Source: Terfezia claveryi (lineage: Eukaryota > Ascomycota > Pezizomycetes > Pezizales > Pezizaceae). From it: 64,000 nucleotides of DNA. The notes below the pieces were generated by a model, which saw only the letters and a program-made list of their open reading frames with translations, made no database searches and was not told the DNA's origin. The translations under genes were made by a program, and so were the position numbers. The DNA is taken from positions 248,001-312,000 of the forward strand of contig WHUX01000055.1 in assembly GCA_015179025.1 (NCBI GenBank), in the 5' to 3' direction. Position 1 is the stretch's first letter, and the number at the start of each line of letters is the position of its first letter. Of the stretch, positions 12,765-25,508 are shown piece by piece.

Positions 12765-14369
12765 CCCGTAAACGTAGGTTGGGATAAAACTGACTTCGAG
12801 GAGCAGCAGCCTCCCAAAAAAATTTGTCTCTTTAATTGCTACTGCATTGAATTTCTACAAGAATGTTTTGTGATTATCATTAGCATATAGAGAATAGAGA
12901 ATATGAACATTTAATATCCAGTAAAAGTGCAGTGGATATCCCAACAAAAGTTCCCATTCCCAACAAAACTCAACCACTGACAACCGACTAAGCATGAAGA
13001 TGACGAAAGTCAAAGCTTCGATTATACGCTTATGGCGTTAACGTTGACCATTCCGGAATGGCAATAGGTATATATGCACTCTGGGCAATATATGGGGAAA
13101 ATTGAGTGGAAAACTGATTGCAAATCAATAATACCCCCATTATCATCTGCAACTGACAATATGGAGAGCGGTAATATCGCAGGTGCTGGTGGGGTTGAAG
13201 AGTATGTTGCCGTTGATCCAATTATGTTGCTGTGTTACGTTGAAGAAATTTCTTTTAAGGAAACTAAAAGTTTCAATTTCGTAATTGGCTTGGTCAGTCT
13301 ATTCCGGAATGGACTGAATTCTGCAATGGACCCGAGCATGGCATATATATTATTATAGGTATGTGTATTTTATTGTTGCAGGGGTATATATCAATCCCTC
13401 ACCTGATCTTGACAAATCATTTGGTTCCAATAATAAGTTTGAATTGGATTTGACTGCTGCATAACCTACTCAATCTGATATGTACAATCAGACTTGTGGA
13501 TATGGAAATGGTCGTGTGTTGAACTCTGCCAACCCCTATCTTAACCAGACTAGCCTTATCAAATTGATTTTATCTGAAAGAGAAAATAATCGGTTTAGTG
13601 TTCATGTTACTATGCAGGGCCTAATCCGAGAGGGTAGCACACTACGTATACGATGGACCCAGTCCCATAGGGATAACGAAATAACGACATTGATCGATGC
13701 TTAGAATTCACATTGGCCTAAAGTGTTGGTTAACTTACACTCTCCATAGAGCTTACATGGCTCTAGGCACAATACTGTAGTTATACCCTTCGTGAAGCCT
13801 TATACCTGCTAGATTAGCAAGATCTGAATAGTGAGTAGTTTAACGCTGAGTAACAACCTCGCGGTCTACTACAATTAACCGGGTGTTTGGATATGGACAT
13901 ACACCGGCGACGTAGAAACGTCAAGGATAGTGAATATCAAAACTAACTATGGTGCATGCTGGGGTTGGTGAAGACTGCATAGGGTTATACATGCGTTATT
14001 TGGGGTTTATGGTGGAAAACTTTTTACATATGCACTAAAAAGCCGGTTAATACCGACGGATTTATGAATGGGGAAAGGAGCGCCGAAGCAGGATGGTTCT
14101 CGACTAAAAACAGAAAGGATGAAGGGGGGCCGGGGGGGGAGAGTAAGCAAAGATTGCAACAGTATGGGATGGAGAAATTGCAGGATTGAGAGGAGACCTA
14201 AACACCGCACCGAATACATGTAGGATATTATTCCTATCAGACTCTCAAACTACAATCAAGGCAGGAGGAAGGCAGGGAAAACGGGAAAAGCAAGGACCTC
14301 AGACCTAAAGGGTTTTGTTTGAGGAAGTTAAGAAAAGACAAACGACTCCGATCCACAAGCAGTAACCCT
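12765..14369. other. gene-poor stretch with a possible weak retroelement trace
   Basis: I see no intact gene. A 74-codon frame at 13480-13704 ends in a segment (LRIRWTQSHRDNE) faintly like the WxPSHxGxxGNE motif of retrotransposon RNase H, but the match is too short to call. Confidence 0.35.
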
Positions 14370-14787
14370 AATTTGTTTAAAGGCACATGCAGTCAATAGA
14401 AGGGCAGATGAACTGGCAAAGGCAAGAGCAGGTAGAAGACCGGAAAAAGTCAATCATTACTGAAGGGGCCTGGACCTAGAAGAGGAAGGCGGAGAGAGAA
14501 GTGAAAGGCCGGGAATGGGAAAGGTACTTAGATGGAACAGTAATGCCCTACCCCCGACGCCGAACCAGAAAGGGGAAGCTACAAATGTGGAAGTCCCTGG
14601 CCGCAGGTTCTGTGAAAGGGAGCCAGAGACAGGCAAGCATTTTGCTTTGTCATGTATCTTTGGGGAGCGGATTGGAAGAAGATGTAGCCCATGGGAGTAT
14701 GCATATGAGAAGTTCCAATGGATGAGAAAGATGGAGGAAGGGGACAAGGAGATTTGGTGGAGACCCAATATTCTAAACCTCAACTAA
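14370..14787 (+). mobile_element. LINE-like retrotransposon remnant (end of RNase H and C-terminus)
   Basis: One frame reads AHAVNRRADELAKARAGRR, which matches the ADELAK end of the RNase H domain of non-LTR retrotransposons. After an in-frame TGA at 14461 the same frame runs to 14787 and carries RFCEREPETGKHFALSCIFG, a C-x(n)-H-x4-C arrangement typical of the C-terminal zinc-knuckle-like end of fungal LINE proteins. The reverse transcriptase and endonuclease are absent, so this is a dead fragment. Confidence 0.6.
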
Positions 14788-14790
14788 GAG

Positions 14791-17705
14791 ATCGGAAGTT
14801 TGGCGGCGGAAAATTGGAAATGTATCTAGAAATTTGGTTCGTGCTTCGTGTTCCGAAAGCATAGGCCGAACCTTCCAAGTAGAGGTCCGCCATAACGCCG
14901 GTATCTATAGCCTTTCTATTATTATTTTTTTTTTAAAAAAATTAAAAAAGAAAAAAAAAAAAGACGGGGTTTAACAACCTAACTGATAGATTGAGAGATA
15001 GATGTTTGATTTTTTAATATTTTATAAAGTGATGGTGGATGTGACAAAAATCAAAATACCGGAGTTTACTAGAATCCGGACCGCTTTCAAATTAACATGG
15101 AAGGAAACCCATGTGACTCAGCGAATGATATTCTTGCCCCGATTGGCTCCCTTAGGGTGTAAACTACATACCTATGTACCCTTGCCGCCTTGTTCAGCCC
15201 ACCAATCATAACAATTATGCCTGCGTAACCCATTAGGTACGCTCCTTTCCCGTACGACAATGTCTGGATGTACGTACAATCATCCCTACCTCTACTGCCC
15301 CAAAACACGAGAACAAGGTAACTGAGGCCGCATAGGCCTGATATGGCAACGATCCCTAGGAATATTCAAGTACCAAAAACAAAGAAGCAAAAAGGAAAAA
15401 AAAATATCATGCCAGGCAGCCACATTATATATTCATTACTGGTATGTATATGCAAATTTAATTTTACAGGTAGGTAGGCCACGTGACCGAAACCATAAAA
15501 ATTTCCAAATTTTTTGACTAGCATAATATTAATGAATTATACTACCAAGCTATGCATATGACACGAGCTATATTAATCTAAGCACTCGTTAGTATAACAA
15601 TATGGAGTTGGCTATAGGAAATCGTTGGCAGTTACTGTGCAGAATCATGAGATCAAGGCTCCGTTTCTCTTCCAAGTGAGCCGCAGTATTCTTTAAAGTT
15701 GTAATACTCAAAACCCGAGTAAGGGGAATGGGATTCATGAATCCAATCACTTCACTCGAGATACAGTGACGAAGGTTAAACCGGACTGCCTTTCCTTGGT
15801 CCTACATCAATGATCACCTTAGGCAGGGTAAGTAAGACCTTGTGCTAGGACTATTGGAAACTGAATCCGTGAATATGGATTCCCTTGATACTCAAAACGA
15901 GCCGTGAAGGGACAAATGGGGATTACCCGAAGATATGCTACTATAAAGGGAGGGCCTGAACAGTTATCTAACTCTAACAAAAGGCATGCGGGAAGTCTAT
16001 TTGGACATTCCCCTAATACCAGTCTACAAATAGTCCCCATAAAATTGATATGGCAAAATCCTTCAAAGTTCTCGTTACGTAGCGAATTCTTGTTGCTGGC
16101 GAAGATGGAGAGGCTCCTCTCCTATACTCTCTTTTTTCAAGCTCTCTACTCCTAAGCTCTGCTCTCTTAAGCTCCCCTCTTGTAAGCTCCGCTCCCTCAA
16201 AGTCTCCTCTCTCTTCTGCTACAAAGCGGTTAGTTAAACCAATATACTACATTTTTATATGGAGTCCTTACTGTCATCTTCACAATTCTTTTGCTCCTAC
16301 ATGGCTTGCATATCTTCATGCATGAGCCATCCTGAGTTAATGTTCAGAGAGCTGGGCCGTATGTACAATAACAACAGGCGCAGAAATTGGATCCATGACT
16401 AGATGTCGGATATGGTAGGGGTGAAAGATTTGCCTGCTAGCGAGAACAACTTACAGAACAGGAAGGTCATGTGCATCAGGTCACGCGATCTGACAATTCT
16501 TGGCAATGCCAAGGAATCCGTGTCTACCGTACCTTCACAAACTATAAACAATATATAGTTGCCAATAACCTGGTAGTATCATGTGACATCTGCCCGAGTG
16601 TGGGGGCATTGGGACAGTCCATCTACCTGCGAGGTTAGTTATCTTATAATATCCCGAGAGCTCGCATGCTGCGCCAGAGCCGCAGTTGCCCTACCCGAGC
16701 ACCCTTTCTCCCAATATGCAGGAAAAGATAATAATAATAAAAAAAAAATTCCCAGCCTTGTGTTACATGACGATGACCATCACAAGAATAATGCCTAGGC
16801 CCGGTACCCGACTCGAAGGCTGGGGGTGTACGTATGTTCCCACTTATAACCTTGTTTTTGTCAACAGATCGGAGATAGAAGAGTAGACTATTTATACATG
16901 CCTGGAGAAAGTAATTGCGAACAAGAACATAACCCTAGATTGCTCGTACATGTAGGGGCATCACATAAGGAACTGGAGGTGCCGGAACTGTATACCACAG
17001 TACGTAGCTTCTCGTGTTACTCTGGTTATTTCCTCTAGGCTGCCAGCAGTATGATACCTATTCGTACTTCCGTTTCATCATATGTAGGGTATTAATTTGC
17101 GCTTGGCATTGAAAGATTCCTGATCATATGAATCGTTATTCATTTATCATAAGTCATAAACTCGTAGAGAACTCGTTTACACAAATCGAACATATGGATA
17201 GGAAAGGTGATCCAAAATTTGCATCGCTTTCGATCGATATCATCCGTCAATCGACGTTGCCTCCGTGAGGCTATTCTTCTGGTAGCTTCCTCCTCCGTGT
17301 GATCCAGTGCCACACCATGCATGCGCCCCCCCCTCCACCCCCCCCCTTCAATCTTATACGTACCTAATACCTTCCACTGTGCCCAGAACTGTGCCCGGAA
17401 CTACAAAAGAAAATGCTCGCATGCCCCGCCCTGGAATAATAAAAAAAAAAATAGGAGATTCAAAAGAGCCATGCTCACAGTAAAGATTCAAATTGCCTTG
17501 ATGAAGAGATGTCCCAAAATAAACTCCGAAATTTAGCAATGCGTGCTGCAAAGGATGTGGGAACGCAGAAAATACAAACACTTTCAGGTCTTGCTAGCAC
17601 TGAAAACCTGAAACAAACTGGATCCAAGGGTCATAAGGGCGGGGAGAATATCCCCCATTTGTATTTCGTCGAATTGAATGCGAATTTGTTGTGCCCGTTG
17701 TATCT
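14791..17705. other. gene-poor stretch
   Basis: There are A/T homopolymers at about 14925-14960 and a CT-rich low-complexity run at about 16110-16215 with repeated AAGCTC words. I see no convincing gene. Confidence 0.5.
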
Positions 17706-18638
17706 TCACATCAAAGCGCAAAACCCAAGGCATCCTCTTCGCTTTTTCTGCTTACCCTGCGCCTTTTCATTTGAATCTGTTGCTTTCCCCTTCCCCTTCG
17801 TGTGCTGGGTGTCGCCGACACGGATGATTTTATCCGGCCCCCTGAGGCCATAGAAAATTCTTGAATATCCATCAACTTGCTTTTTCGGTCTAGGTAGGGT
17901 TTCCCGCTTCTTTTTTGAGCTTTCCGTGCCTGTAGATGCCCTTCTTCCACTGAGATCTACCTCCGGAACTTTCAACATATTCGACTCGTCCCTCTTCACG
18001 TGCTTTGCCGTCACCTCCACGGCCTTCACTGGTACTAGGGCTTGTACATCTGAATCCAACTCAACTCCGAGCTTTGTAGCCACTAGCCCCATTATCTCCT
18101 GAAATAGAAGTTCAAGAACCTCATCTTGCCGATGTCTGACTGTGTCAACACTCTGTTGAAGTTGCTCCTCGGACATGTCCGACGATATCACAACATCAAG
18201 GTGGACACTTTGTCGCCGTACTAAGAGCATCGCAGCTCGGAGCTCAGACATATCTTCCGGACCAAGTGCAGATTCAAGGTGACATATCGTAAGGGCAACC
18301 TCGTCGGTTGGCCGCTCTGGGAGATCCGCTGGCGCTGTGCTGGAAGTTGATAAGGGGCATGCAGAATCGGATGCTGGATTTCGAGCGACTGATGATGAAT
18401 CTCCAATATTTTTCTGATGCACCGCTGTTAGGGAACGGATCTTTGCCATTTTTTCTGGACCCAAGGCTTGTATCGTCGCCCGTAGGGACTCCGAAGCCCT
18501 TTGGAGGTCGGATATTGGTGCATTCCTTTTGACATCCAGAGATCCTGGCCAGGCGGCTTCATTGAGCGTGGATGTATCGGTTTCGACTGAAGAGATGGAG
18601 CCTGAGCCTTGAGTTTCCGTCATCACGAATGTCTCCAT
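17706..18638 (-). CDS. hypothetical protein with CaaX prenylation box, 310 aa
   Basis: An uninterrupted frame from the ATG at 18638. The N-terminal half is Ser/Thr/Ala-rich. The middle (about residues 105-185) is helical, with ALGPEDMSELRAAMLLVRRQ and a likely coiled coil EEQLQQSVDTVRHRQDEVLELLF. The C-terminal 90 residues are strongly basic (SSKKKRETLPRPKK, KGKGKATDS, KKRRG). The chain ends CLGFCALM. CALM fits a CaaX box, and Met at the last position favours farnesylation. The polybasic stretch and the extra Cys four residues upstream of the CaaX Cys resemble the membrane-anchoring tail of Ras-type proteins. I infer a protein tethered to the cytosolic face of a membrane. There is no GTPase motif, so it is not a Ras. 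The family is not recognised. Confidence 0.6.
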   Translation of the reverse strand: METFVMTETQGSGSISSVETDTSTLNEAAWPGSLDVKRNAPISDLQRASESLRATIQALGPEKMAKIRSLTAVHQKNIGDSSSVARNPASDSACPLSTSSTAPADLPERPTDEVALTICHLESALGPEDMSELRAAMLLVRRQSVHLDVVISSDMSEEQLQQSVDTVRHRQDEVLELLFQEIMGLVATKLGVELDSDVQALVPVKAVEVTAKHVKRDESNMLKVPEVDLSGRRASTGTESSKKKRETLPRPKKQVDGYSRIFYGLRGPDKIIRVGDTQHTKGKGKATDSNEKAQGKQKKRRGCLGFCALM

Positions 18639-21600
18639 AACAAATGATATCGTTTCGACCGTCCCGCTGACCCTGCGGGGGTATATAGAGATTCTTCCCG
18701 TCGCCGACCCCGCCCTGTATATGAATGTTTATTAAAGGTTGGCTCTATTGTCAATTCCACCAACACGGCATTGGGCCGAGGGATAAAAAAAAAAAATTTA
18801 CCGGGGCTGCATCCGCGCAGCCCCCAGTACTTTTCATGTGCACATTGAGCTTAAACTTCGAAGGAATGTTCACCCAGCGTGCTACACGGCCGGTATGCAT
18901 GGATGGGGTAGAGTTCACTCTGCAGGCCCTATCAGCGATGCCACGCCACCTGTGCGTCCATATTCTGGGATGTTCCGTACTTGACTTTAAAGTCAACATG
19001 ATGCATGACGTGGTATATCACAAACCAACCTTGGACGATAGGCAATTCGCATCAGCGTTTGCAAAAACGCCACCAATGAGTTGTTCTCCTTTCGGCAAAC
19101 ATAGACTGTGTTTCGCAGATAGCTCATCGAGCAAGTGGATTCAAACAGCAACACCGTCGGTAGGCGAATAGGATTGACGGCCTGAGGTACGGTATTAGAG
19201 ACTAATTTGGAACAATCCTGGCACAGTTCAGGTACAGTTATGTACACGAACCATGCAGGAGCGCAATTTTTTTTTTCTTTTTTCAAGTCACCACTTCGTT
19301 ATTACGGGATGTTTGTGCAACGATCACCGCATTGGTGGCTTCTACCCGGACGGATGTTCTAGTGTCCCAATAGGAAAATATAAATATCCCGTGCAACAGT
19401 CCCATTACATCTTACAATTTTCGGTCTCCGGTTGTACAGTAGGTAGGTATCACCCCGCGATCTCTGGGGCAAATGTTTTGGTACAACTTTAATCCATAGC
19501 ATCGTGTTGTTTTAATCAGGACCATATGGTTGGGGCTGAACTTCTGCAACACATCCCCGGATTCCAGACGGGAGAGACATCGATGATAGATAACCTCCTG
19601 CAACGTCTCGGAGACTTGCTGAGGGATTTCACGAGCAAGAAGTGGTCCCAGCGCCGGGCTGGTATCCATGTGGCTGGCTGACCGCCGTCTAATTTACCAG
19701 TTACAGAGGCGATTCAGGCCGTCCAGGCAGTCTAGGTGCTGAGGATGTGTTATCAATTCAGCTTCACAAGACGCTTAAGGAAGATAACGGGGCTGCACAG
19801 CTCTGATCCGGATGTGACATTCTAGATGTAGATGATTTTTCCCTCCATCTGTAGTATCCCCCACGCGGGTGCTAGTTTGACGGGTGAGCCAAGTCTTAGA
19901 CATTCTCCTTATTGGAGCATTCCGTGTATCTCGAAGATTGTCGTTGCTGCTCAAATGTCTCTTGCGTGGGGGTGTCAATTATGTAATCGTTCATTCCAGT
20001 AGAAAATACTTGTCGGCAGTTTGCCTTACTGTTCACGGTCTTACTATTCTTTATGACAGAAGCCACCCACATTTCTGCTGGGACATTTTAATGTAGCGAA
20101 ATTCATACAAAGCCTAACTAGCGCCCCATATAACTACCCCAATCCAGTACCTGTAGCTCTAGCCATGGCTTCGTTTAAATTTGGTGAGAATGCGGCTCCA
20201 GCCGGTCCCCTCCAAGCCTCAAATAACCCCACTCCTTTTCAAAACAGGGCTTTAGTTTTTCCTTCCAGACGGCCTACGTTCAGTAACTGTTGTATATACA
20301 TATTCGCCGCGGGAATGTGTTGATGCGTTTTGTTGATGCGAGATTTCAATACGTCCTCAGGAATAGAAACACAACGAGCCCCATGTTTTGTCTAGTCTTA
20401 CTACTTATATATTTCTAGATATGTATGTGCAAGAATCCTTCGCATATGTACAAACTCATTCATAGTTATCATTGATCTGAATTTGCACCCATGCGCAGAT
20501 CTATAGTAAACTCTATGAACAGATTTGGACAACGAGTCATGGTCATGGTTATTATAGTTTCAATGCTAGTATGTTACCTGTATTTCCTTAAAATAGTTGC
20601 ACTGGTTAGATAAGGGTATTGCGGTGGTATTCATTCTGCCATCAAGAAATTCGGCAAATATCTCCAATCCCATTCCCCAAAGCCGTTCAATATTCTCAGG
20701 GCCTGGCCGGCCGTACTCAAAATTACTTATCTCTGTCCGGTCAAAAGTGGCCAGACATGGGTTATACCAACAAATAACGCAAAATATCTAACGTAGTCGA
20801 CGGGGTAGTCTGCCAGGGAAGCGAGCCGATAATGGGCACTAGGCATACAATTTATCGACTTGAATTGTCTGGGACAGCTACCGAGACAGCGCTATACGAG
20901 CGGCTTCTACGTACATTTTCTCTTACAACATGAGCAGAAAGGTCAGTGTATCTATCATTATAAGTGGTATGAGCTTTTTCATCTATTTCGGGCCCTAATT
21001 AGCCACTAATGCTACCGGTTAGAGCTCATATAGGCTTAGTGCCCCTTATAAGCTCCGTCGACTACGTTAGCGCCCATATGCAATAATTACAACTAAATAT
21101 TCGCCTGAATACTCCATCTAGTCATGGGTCGACAGACCTAGGCCAAGCAGGTATCCCTCGCATGCGCAGGGTATATACCTATGTAGATAGAAAGTTGATC
21201 TTGATAATATAAACATTTGTTTATCCATGTATGTATGTATATACAAGGAATGTAGGTATGTATAATAGTGGCCATGTAGAAGCATATCCAATTCATATTA
21301 TGCCGGATGGTGGAGGTAGAAGTGTCTTTGCAGAAATATATACCATAGCTTAATCCGCAGATGCGAGTTAGTTATTTACATCAGTACTTGGTTCGTACCT
21401 TACTTCATTTATGTATAGCCAAGTCCCTTTCCACAATAATACCTCCCGCTAAGTCTGCATCATTACCCTGAAAAAAGGCTAGAGTATGTAATATAGAAAC
21501 CCAAGTAAATTGCAACTATTTATCATTCGAGGTGTTTATACTTAGCAACGAATATCATTACGAAAATCACTGACACTTGGAGTCTTTCAAATTTCTTCAG

Positions 21601-21813
21601 AGGTATTTGATGCGTTAAATTGGCCTTCGGTAACAGATTAACCTCAGGGTAATGCAACCAAATTCGATTTTGGTGGCCAGCGCTCTCTCTTTCGAATCTA
21701 TGATAAATATGTATAGCTCAGTAATCAAGTGCATGCAAGTGCCGACACTCCTCAGCAAACCCTGAACCTCTGTTAAATAGTTACATTCTCGGCTGCGGTA
21801 GCTTCTAAGTACT
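18639..21813. other. gene-poor stretch
   Basis: No supported gene. Open frames of up to 148 codons at 18.7-19.7 kb lack motifs and overlap on both strands. The 20-21.8 kb part is A/T-rich. Confidence 0.45.
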
Positions 21814-22294
21814 AACTCGTGCCTAACAGTTCTCACTCCGCCGCCAGCACTCGCCTCTGCGAGTGAACGACAGTTGCAGCCAAACCACAGAATTTTCAAC
21901 GTTCACACCTGAGATGCAGTTTGATAACCCCCTCATGAATTTTGTTCACTCAGTACTAATCTATCTCGACAGTGCACCTTCTAGACCACCTACCCTAAGT
22001 GTCCGCCAGTCGATATCACATTGTGGTGGGGTGTGGGTGAAGTTGTCGGTCGGCCATCACTGGCTATGAGAAGGACTTTACCACTACAACTCTACATTAT
22101 CTCAATAACTACTAGACCAATTTGAATAATTCTTGCACTATTGGAATCACCTGTTTCTGCTCTATTGAATGGTACTACCTTGTGAACGTTGAAAATTCTG
22201 TGGTTTGGCTGCAACTGTGGTTTGGCAGAGAGCGAGTGCCAGCGGCGGAGTGAGAACGAAGGCGCCAAGGGAAACCCCTGTTAGGCACGAGTAA
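21814..22294. repeat. foldback: long inverted repeat, arms about 94 and 114 bp
   Basis: The left arm 21814-21907 is the reverse complement of the right arm 22181-22294, except for a 21-bp insertion near 22259-22279 and a short divergent patch. Shared words include AACGTTGAAAATTCTGTGG and GGCGGAGTGAGAAC. The roughly 270-bp centre is unique sequence. It sits about 100 bp beyond the 3' end of the tRNA-Pro gene. Confidence 0.85.
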
Positions 22295-22391
22295 ACCTCC
22301 AAGCCATGAAAGAGACTACCGTACATACCCTGAACCCCTGCATTGTGAAAACAATGGGGAAAAAAAAATAAAACCAAAAAGAAATTGCAAA

Positions 22392-22463
22392 GGGCTCAAT
22401 CGGGAATTGAACCCGAGACCTCTCGCACCCAAAGCGAGAATCATACGACTAGACCATTGAGCC
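22392..22463 (-). tRNA. tRNA-Pro, anticodon TGG, no intron
   Basis: On the minus strand the acceptor arms GGCTCAA and TTGAGCC pair perfectly. The D arm follows as TGGTCTAGTCGTATGA. The anticodon arm TCTCGC-TTTGGGT-GCGAGA gives anticodon TGG after the invariant T33, with G37 as expected for proline tRNAs. The T arm contains GGTTCAATTCC. The length is 72 nt without CCA, as expected for a nuclear gene. It reads codon CCA and probably wobble codons. Confidence 0.93.
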
Positions 22464-24030
22464 TTATTATGTGGCAAACTTTGCAGAAACTCAAATAATT
22501 TGAAATTCATAAGTATCCATAACACAAATATTGTATATATACTATAACAAAGTCCTTAGATATCTATATACTATTGAGAGCCATACTCATACTCGGGAAA
22601 ACTTTAAAAGACCTAACTCCATACCATTGTTGAATCCAACACAAACGGATTATCTCTCTCCATCTCCCAAAAAAGATATTCATGTTTGACTCCTCTACAC
22701 CCCTCTACACTCCAGTCGGACTAGTCGACATATCGAATAAACAACTGTGGATTTCTGTATTGCAAGCGTGCATTCAGATTCCCATGCTATACGAATAATG
22801 CAGCTTCCTCCATACAAAAAATATCCTTTTGATCCTAATGTCTCTGGACAGCTCCGAATCAAACTAGGCCGTACCGAGCCTTCTACAGACAAAATTAGAA
22901 CCTGCCTACGCGGTGAAAAATCTGGAAAAAATATAACGGACTGATTCTCACCAATGCCATTAACTCAAGAACTACCATCTCAACCCAACTGTTCCGACCC
23001 ATTGGCAAAACAATATCAAATCCCAAACACTACCGAGTCTTCCAAACACACCATTTTTATCAATTGCGTTGCAAAGGTATCTTGTAGAGCCTCCGTCTGC
23101 CCCCCCCCGGAAATGACGGGCTCCTCGGTTCCTTCACTACTTTTGAAACAACATATTTATCTACCGCTTGACGAGGAGTCTCTATAGACCCAGTTTCGAA
23201 TCCAGCACAACAATGACCTCCACCAGCCAAACACACCATTTTCAAACTTTTAAACTATTGGGGGAAATTTACAGCACAGATACTACCTTCTGAGGAAATG
23301 TGAAAACGTCTGCCCCCTCCGGAAATGACGGACTCTCGGTTCCTTCACTACTTTTTTAAACTCATGGTGGTTGTTGCTAAACATTGTGCGAGGGAAGGAG
23401 GGGGAGTGTCAGTACGAGAGAAGGTGGGAGTATGGGACATCACACGCCATTTAAGTTTGATGAAGAGAATACTGCAGCAGATTACTTTGAAGGGTAGTGT
23501 GTACACTACAGTTGGAACAACACGCGGCACATCAGTGGCACTCCGGAAATGCTTGTGCTTTATGTGAAAACTTATTCTGCTTCCATTTGGGGAAGATAAT
23601 GCTTCTAGAGGCGGCAAAGGGAGACTTCACCGATGTCAAATAATGGAGTCCATTTGGTGTATATCTCGTGATGTACGACGGGGAGAAGAAGAAGAAGAAG
23701 AGAAGGAGGAGGGGGGGACCGATGCGGAGGATGGAGCCACTGGAAATAGGGCATGCTGGGCGGCTGAGAAGGGGCATGAGGTTGTTGTGCAGCTGCTGGC
23801 AAGAACAACGGCCGCTCTCACTGGCAATGACAAGATACCTCCACGAATCTCCCAAGGATGGTGGGTCAACCTATAGTATCATGCAGCAGTACCTCCATAT
23901 CCTCCAGTTGATGGAAGCTTCTACGTAAGTGAACGAGCTCATAAGCACTCCAATGAGCTTATAAGCCTCCCTACAAGCTAGCGAGCTTATAAGCCCCCAG
24001 ATGAGCAAGCGAGTATATAGAACGTATTTT
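22464..24030. other. gene-poor stretch with pieces of the duplicated unit
   Basis: No gene is supported. Two copies of a CTCCGGAAATGACGG...CTCGGTTCCTTCACTACTTT segment lie at about 23100-23145 and 23310-23352. Related sequence recurs inside the foldback at 46.2 kb. A GAAGAAGAAG-rich run lies at 23685-23710. Short GAGCTTATAAGCC repeats lie at about 23965-23995. Confidence 0.5.
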
Positions 24031-24033
24031 GTA

Positions 24034-24073
24034 GTCTGGTTGGCACAAGACGAGAGGCTTGTGCCAACCAGAC
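24034..24073. repeat. perfect 16-bp inverted repeat
   Basis: GTCTGGTTGGCACAAG at 24034-24049 is exactly reversed at 24058-24073, with an 8-base loop. The right arm sequence recurs near 45135. Confidence 0.85.
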
Positions 24074-24127
24074 AAACTGTTTTGGACCTTTCCATCTCCG
24101 TTTTGGTACCACCCCTCATTATCAAAC

Positions 24128-24238
24128 ACAACAATTACCCCTTAGTGGCTGTAGTTAATATAAGTAGGATCGATACTAACCAAATGGTTGGTATCGATCG
24201 TGCTAATATTAACTGCAGCCACTGGGGGGTAATTGGTT
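24128..24238. repeat. imperfect foldback, arms about 50 bp
   Basis: CAATTACCCCTTAGTGGCTG at the left is mirrored by the sequence ending GGGGGGTAATTG at the right. The arms match through TAGTTAATAT and CGATAC. It occupies the same place in this copy of the duplicated unit as the foldback at 46.48-46.65 kb does in the other copy. Confidence 0.75.
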
Positions 24239-24705
24239 GCATTGCAGGTCATTAGGTTATTTTAAAAAATAAATTTGCAATTATTGATTGGATCCCATCC
24301 CTAGCTACCGGTACCTATGTACTGTACTGGATTATTTCAAAGATTTGTTTTGCTACCTCATAAACATTTTTTTATGACGTGAGATTTTAACACTGACATT
24401 TGGCCTGCCTCCGGAATGTCCCTCTATTCTTCAGCATATAGATCCGCAATATCCTCCTGAATGCCAACAAGAGACTTCAAGAAGACTGCGGATGCGCCTA
24501 CGACGCAGGGCTTGGAAGCAGCAATGGAAGTAAAGGCAGCAGAAGCGCATAGCCATGCGACTGAAGCAGAAGCTCTTGGAGGTGTTTTTGTGATCAACAA
24601 TTTTGCTAAAACCGATCCCATCATCTCATGTGTGAATTTATTGAATCACGAATATGGAGTGAAGATATGAGTGGGGAAAATTGCGAAAAGCGGAGGTGGG
24701 GTTGA

Positions 24706-25184
24706 TTAATTCTCTACATGAATCTGCCCATCAATTTTCAAACGTTTTCTCGCTAAAACCCAACCTTCCTTTATGAAAAAATTGACAATCCCTTGATCTT
24801 TGAGACACTCCTCTATCTCATTGCGGTCTGGTCGTGTTTTCAATTCGTCCGCTACCTTTTGGGAGAAGGCATTGTAAACTTCGATTTTCTGTTGACCATG
24901 GATGTTACTCCAGCGATTGGTGTCAGCAAGGTGTTTGTTTGCTCGAATTTGCCCCACAAGGACATTTGTGGCCAGACTCTAAGCTCTGTCAGACTCATAA
25001 GGTCATCATATTTGGAGTGGCTTACCATCAAGAAGCCATAAGCAGATTCATCAATACCCATCGAATCGGATACTTCTTTTTTGGAGGGTCGCTTCCCACT
25101 GTTGGTTATTGGTCTTGTCCATGGAGATGCAACCGAGCTTGGACATTCCACCGGAAGTGGTGAAGTGGATGAAGATGGAGACAT
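24706..25184 (-). pseudogene. hypothetical gene in duplicated unit, split over two frames
   Basis: One frame (from 25184) starts MSPSSSTSPLPVECPSS and ends near SLTELRVWPQ. A second frame continues from about 24990 with RANKHLADTNRWSNIHGQQK, EVYNAFSQKVADEL, NEIEECLKDQGIVNFF and a basic end, stopping near 24706. The second part is also present, shorter, on the minus strand at about 46790-47000 (HLVDTYRWSQIHGQQK, EVYKAFSQKVADEF, EIEECLKDEGIVNFF). Conservation between the copies in the same reading frame suggests it was once protein-coding. No intron with normal signals joins the two frames here, so I treat it as broken. The family is not recognised. Confidence 0.45.
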
Positions 25185-25508
25185 GATAGTGGTACCGTAT
25201 TGCCGTATTGATAATAACTCAACTATACCAACATAACAACAATGGGAGGAGAGGAAGATGCGGGGTGGAATGGCTTGTATTACCTTGTCTGAACCCTTGC
25301 CTTTGCAGCAAGCTGGATCTGGGAATATAGGTATCCGTTAATCACACTGCAAAGGGAAATTTCCCGAAAGGTAACAAAGGATGTGGGAAGGCGCTAAGCA
25401 GAACACGCTGTGCAGATTGGTCTTTACTAGGCGGAACAGCTTTCCAGTGGGAAGCAGAAAAAAATGATTTTTCAGTGCATATGTAGAATACGATTAGATA
25501 GGTACAGC
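25185..25508. other. no gene seen
   Basis: Short unique sequence between the duplicated unit and the 25.5-kb foldback. No motif is recognised. Confidence 0.4.

Noticed and set aside
23180..23215. TTTCGAATCCAGC resembles a tRNA T-arm
   Set aside because: No pairing acceptor, D or anticodon arms on either strand; it recurs at 46.3 kb as part of the segmental duplication.
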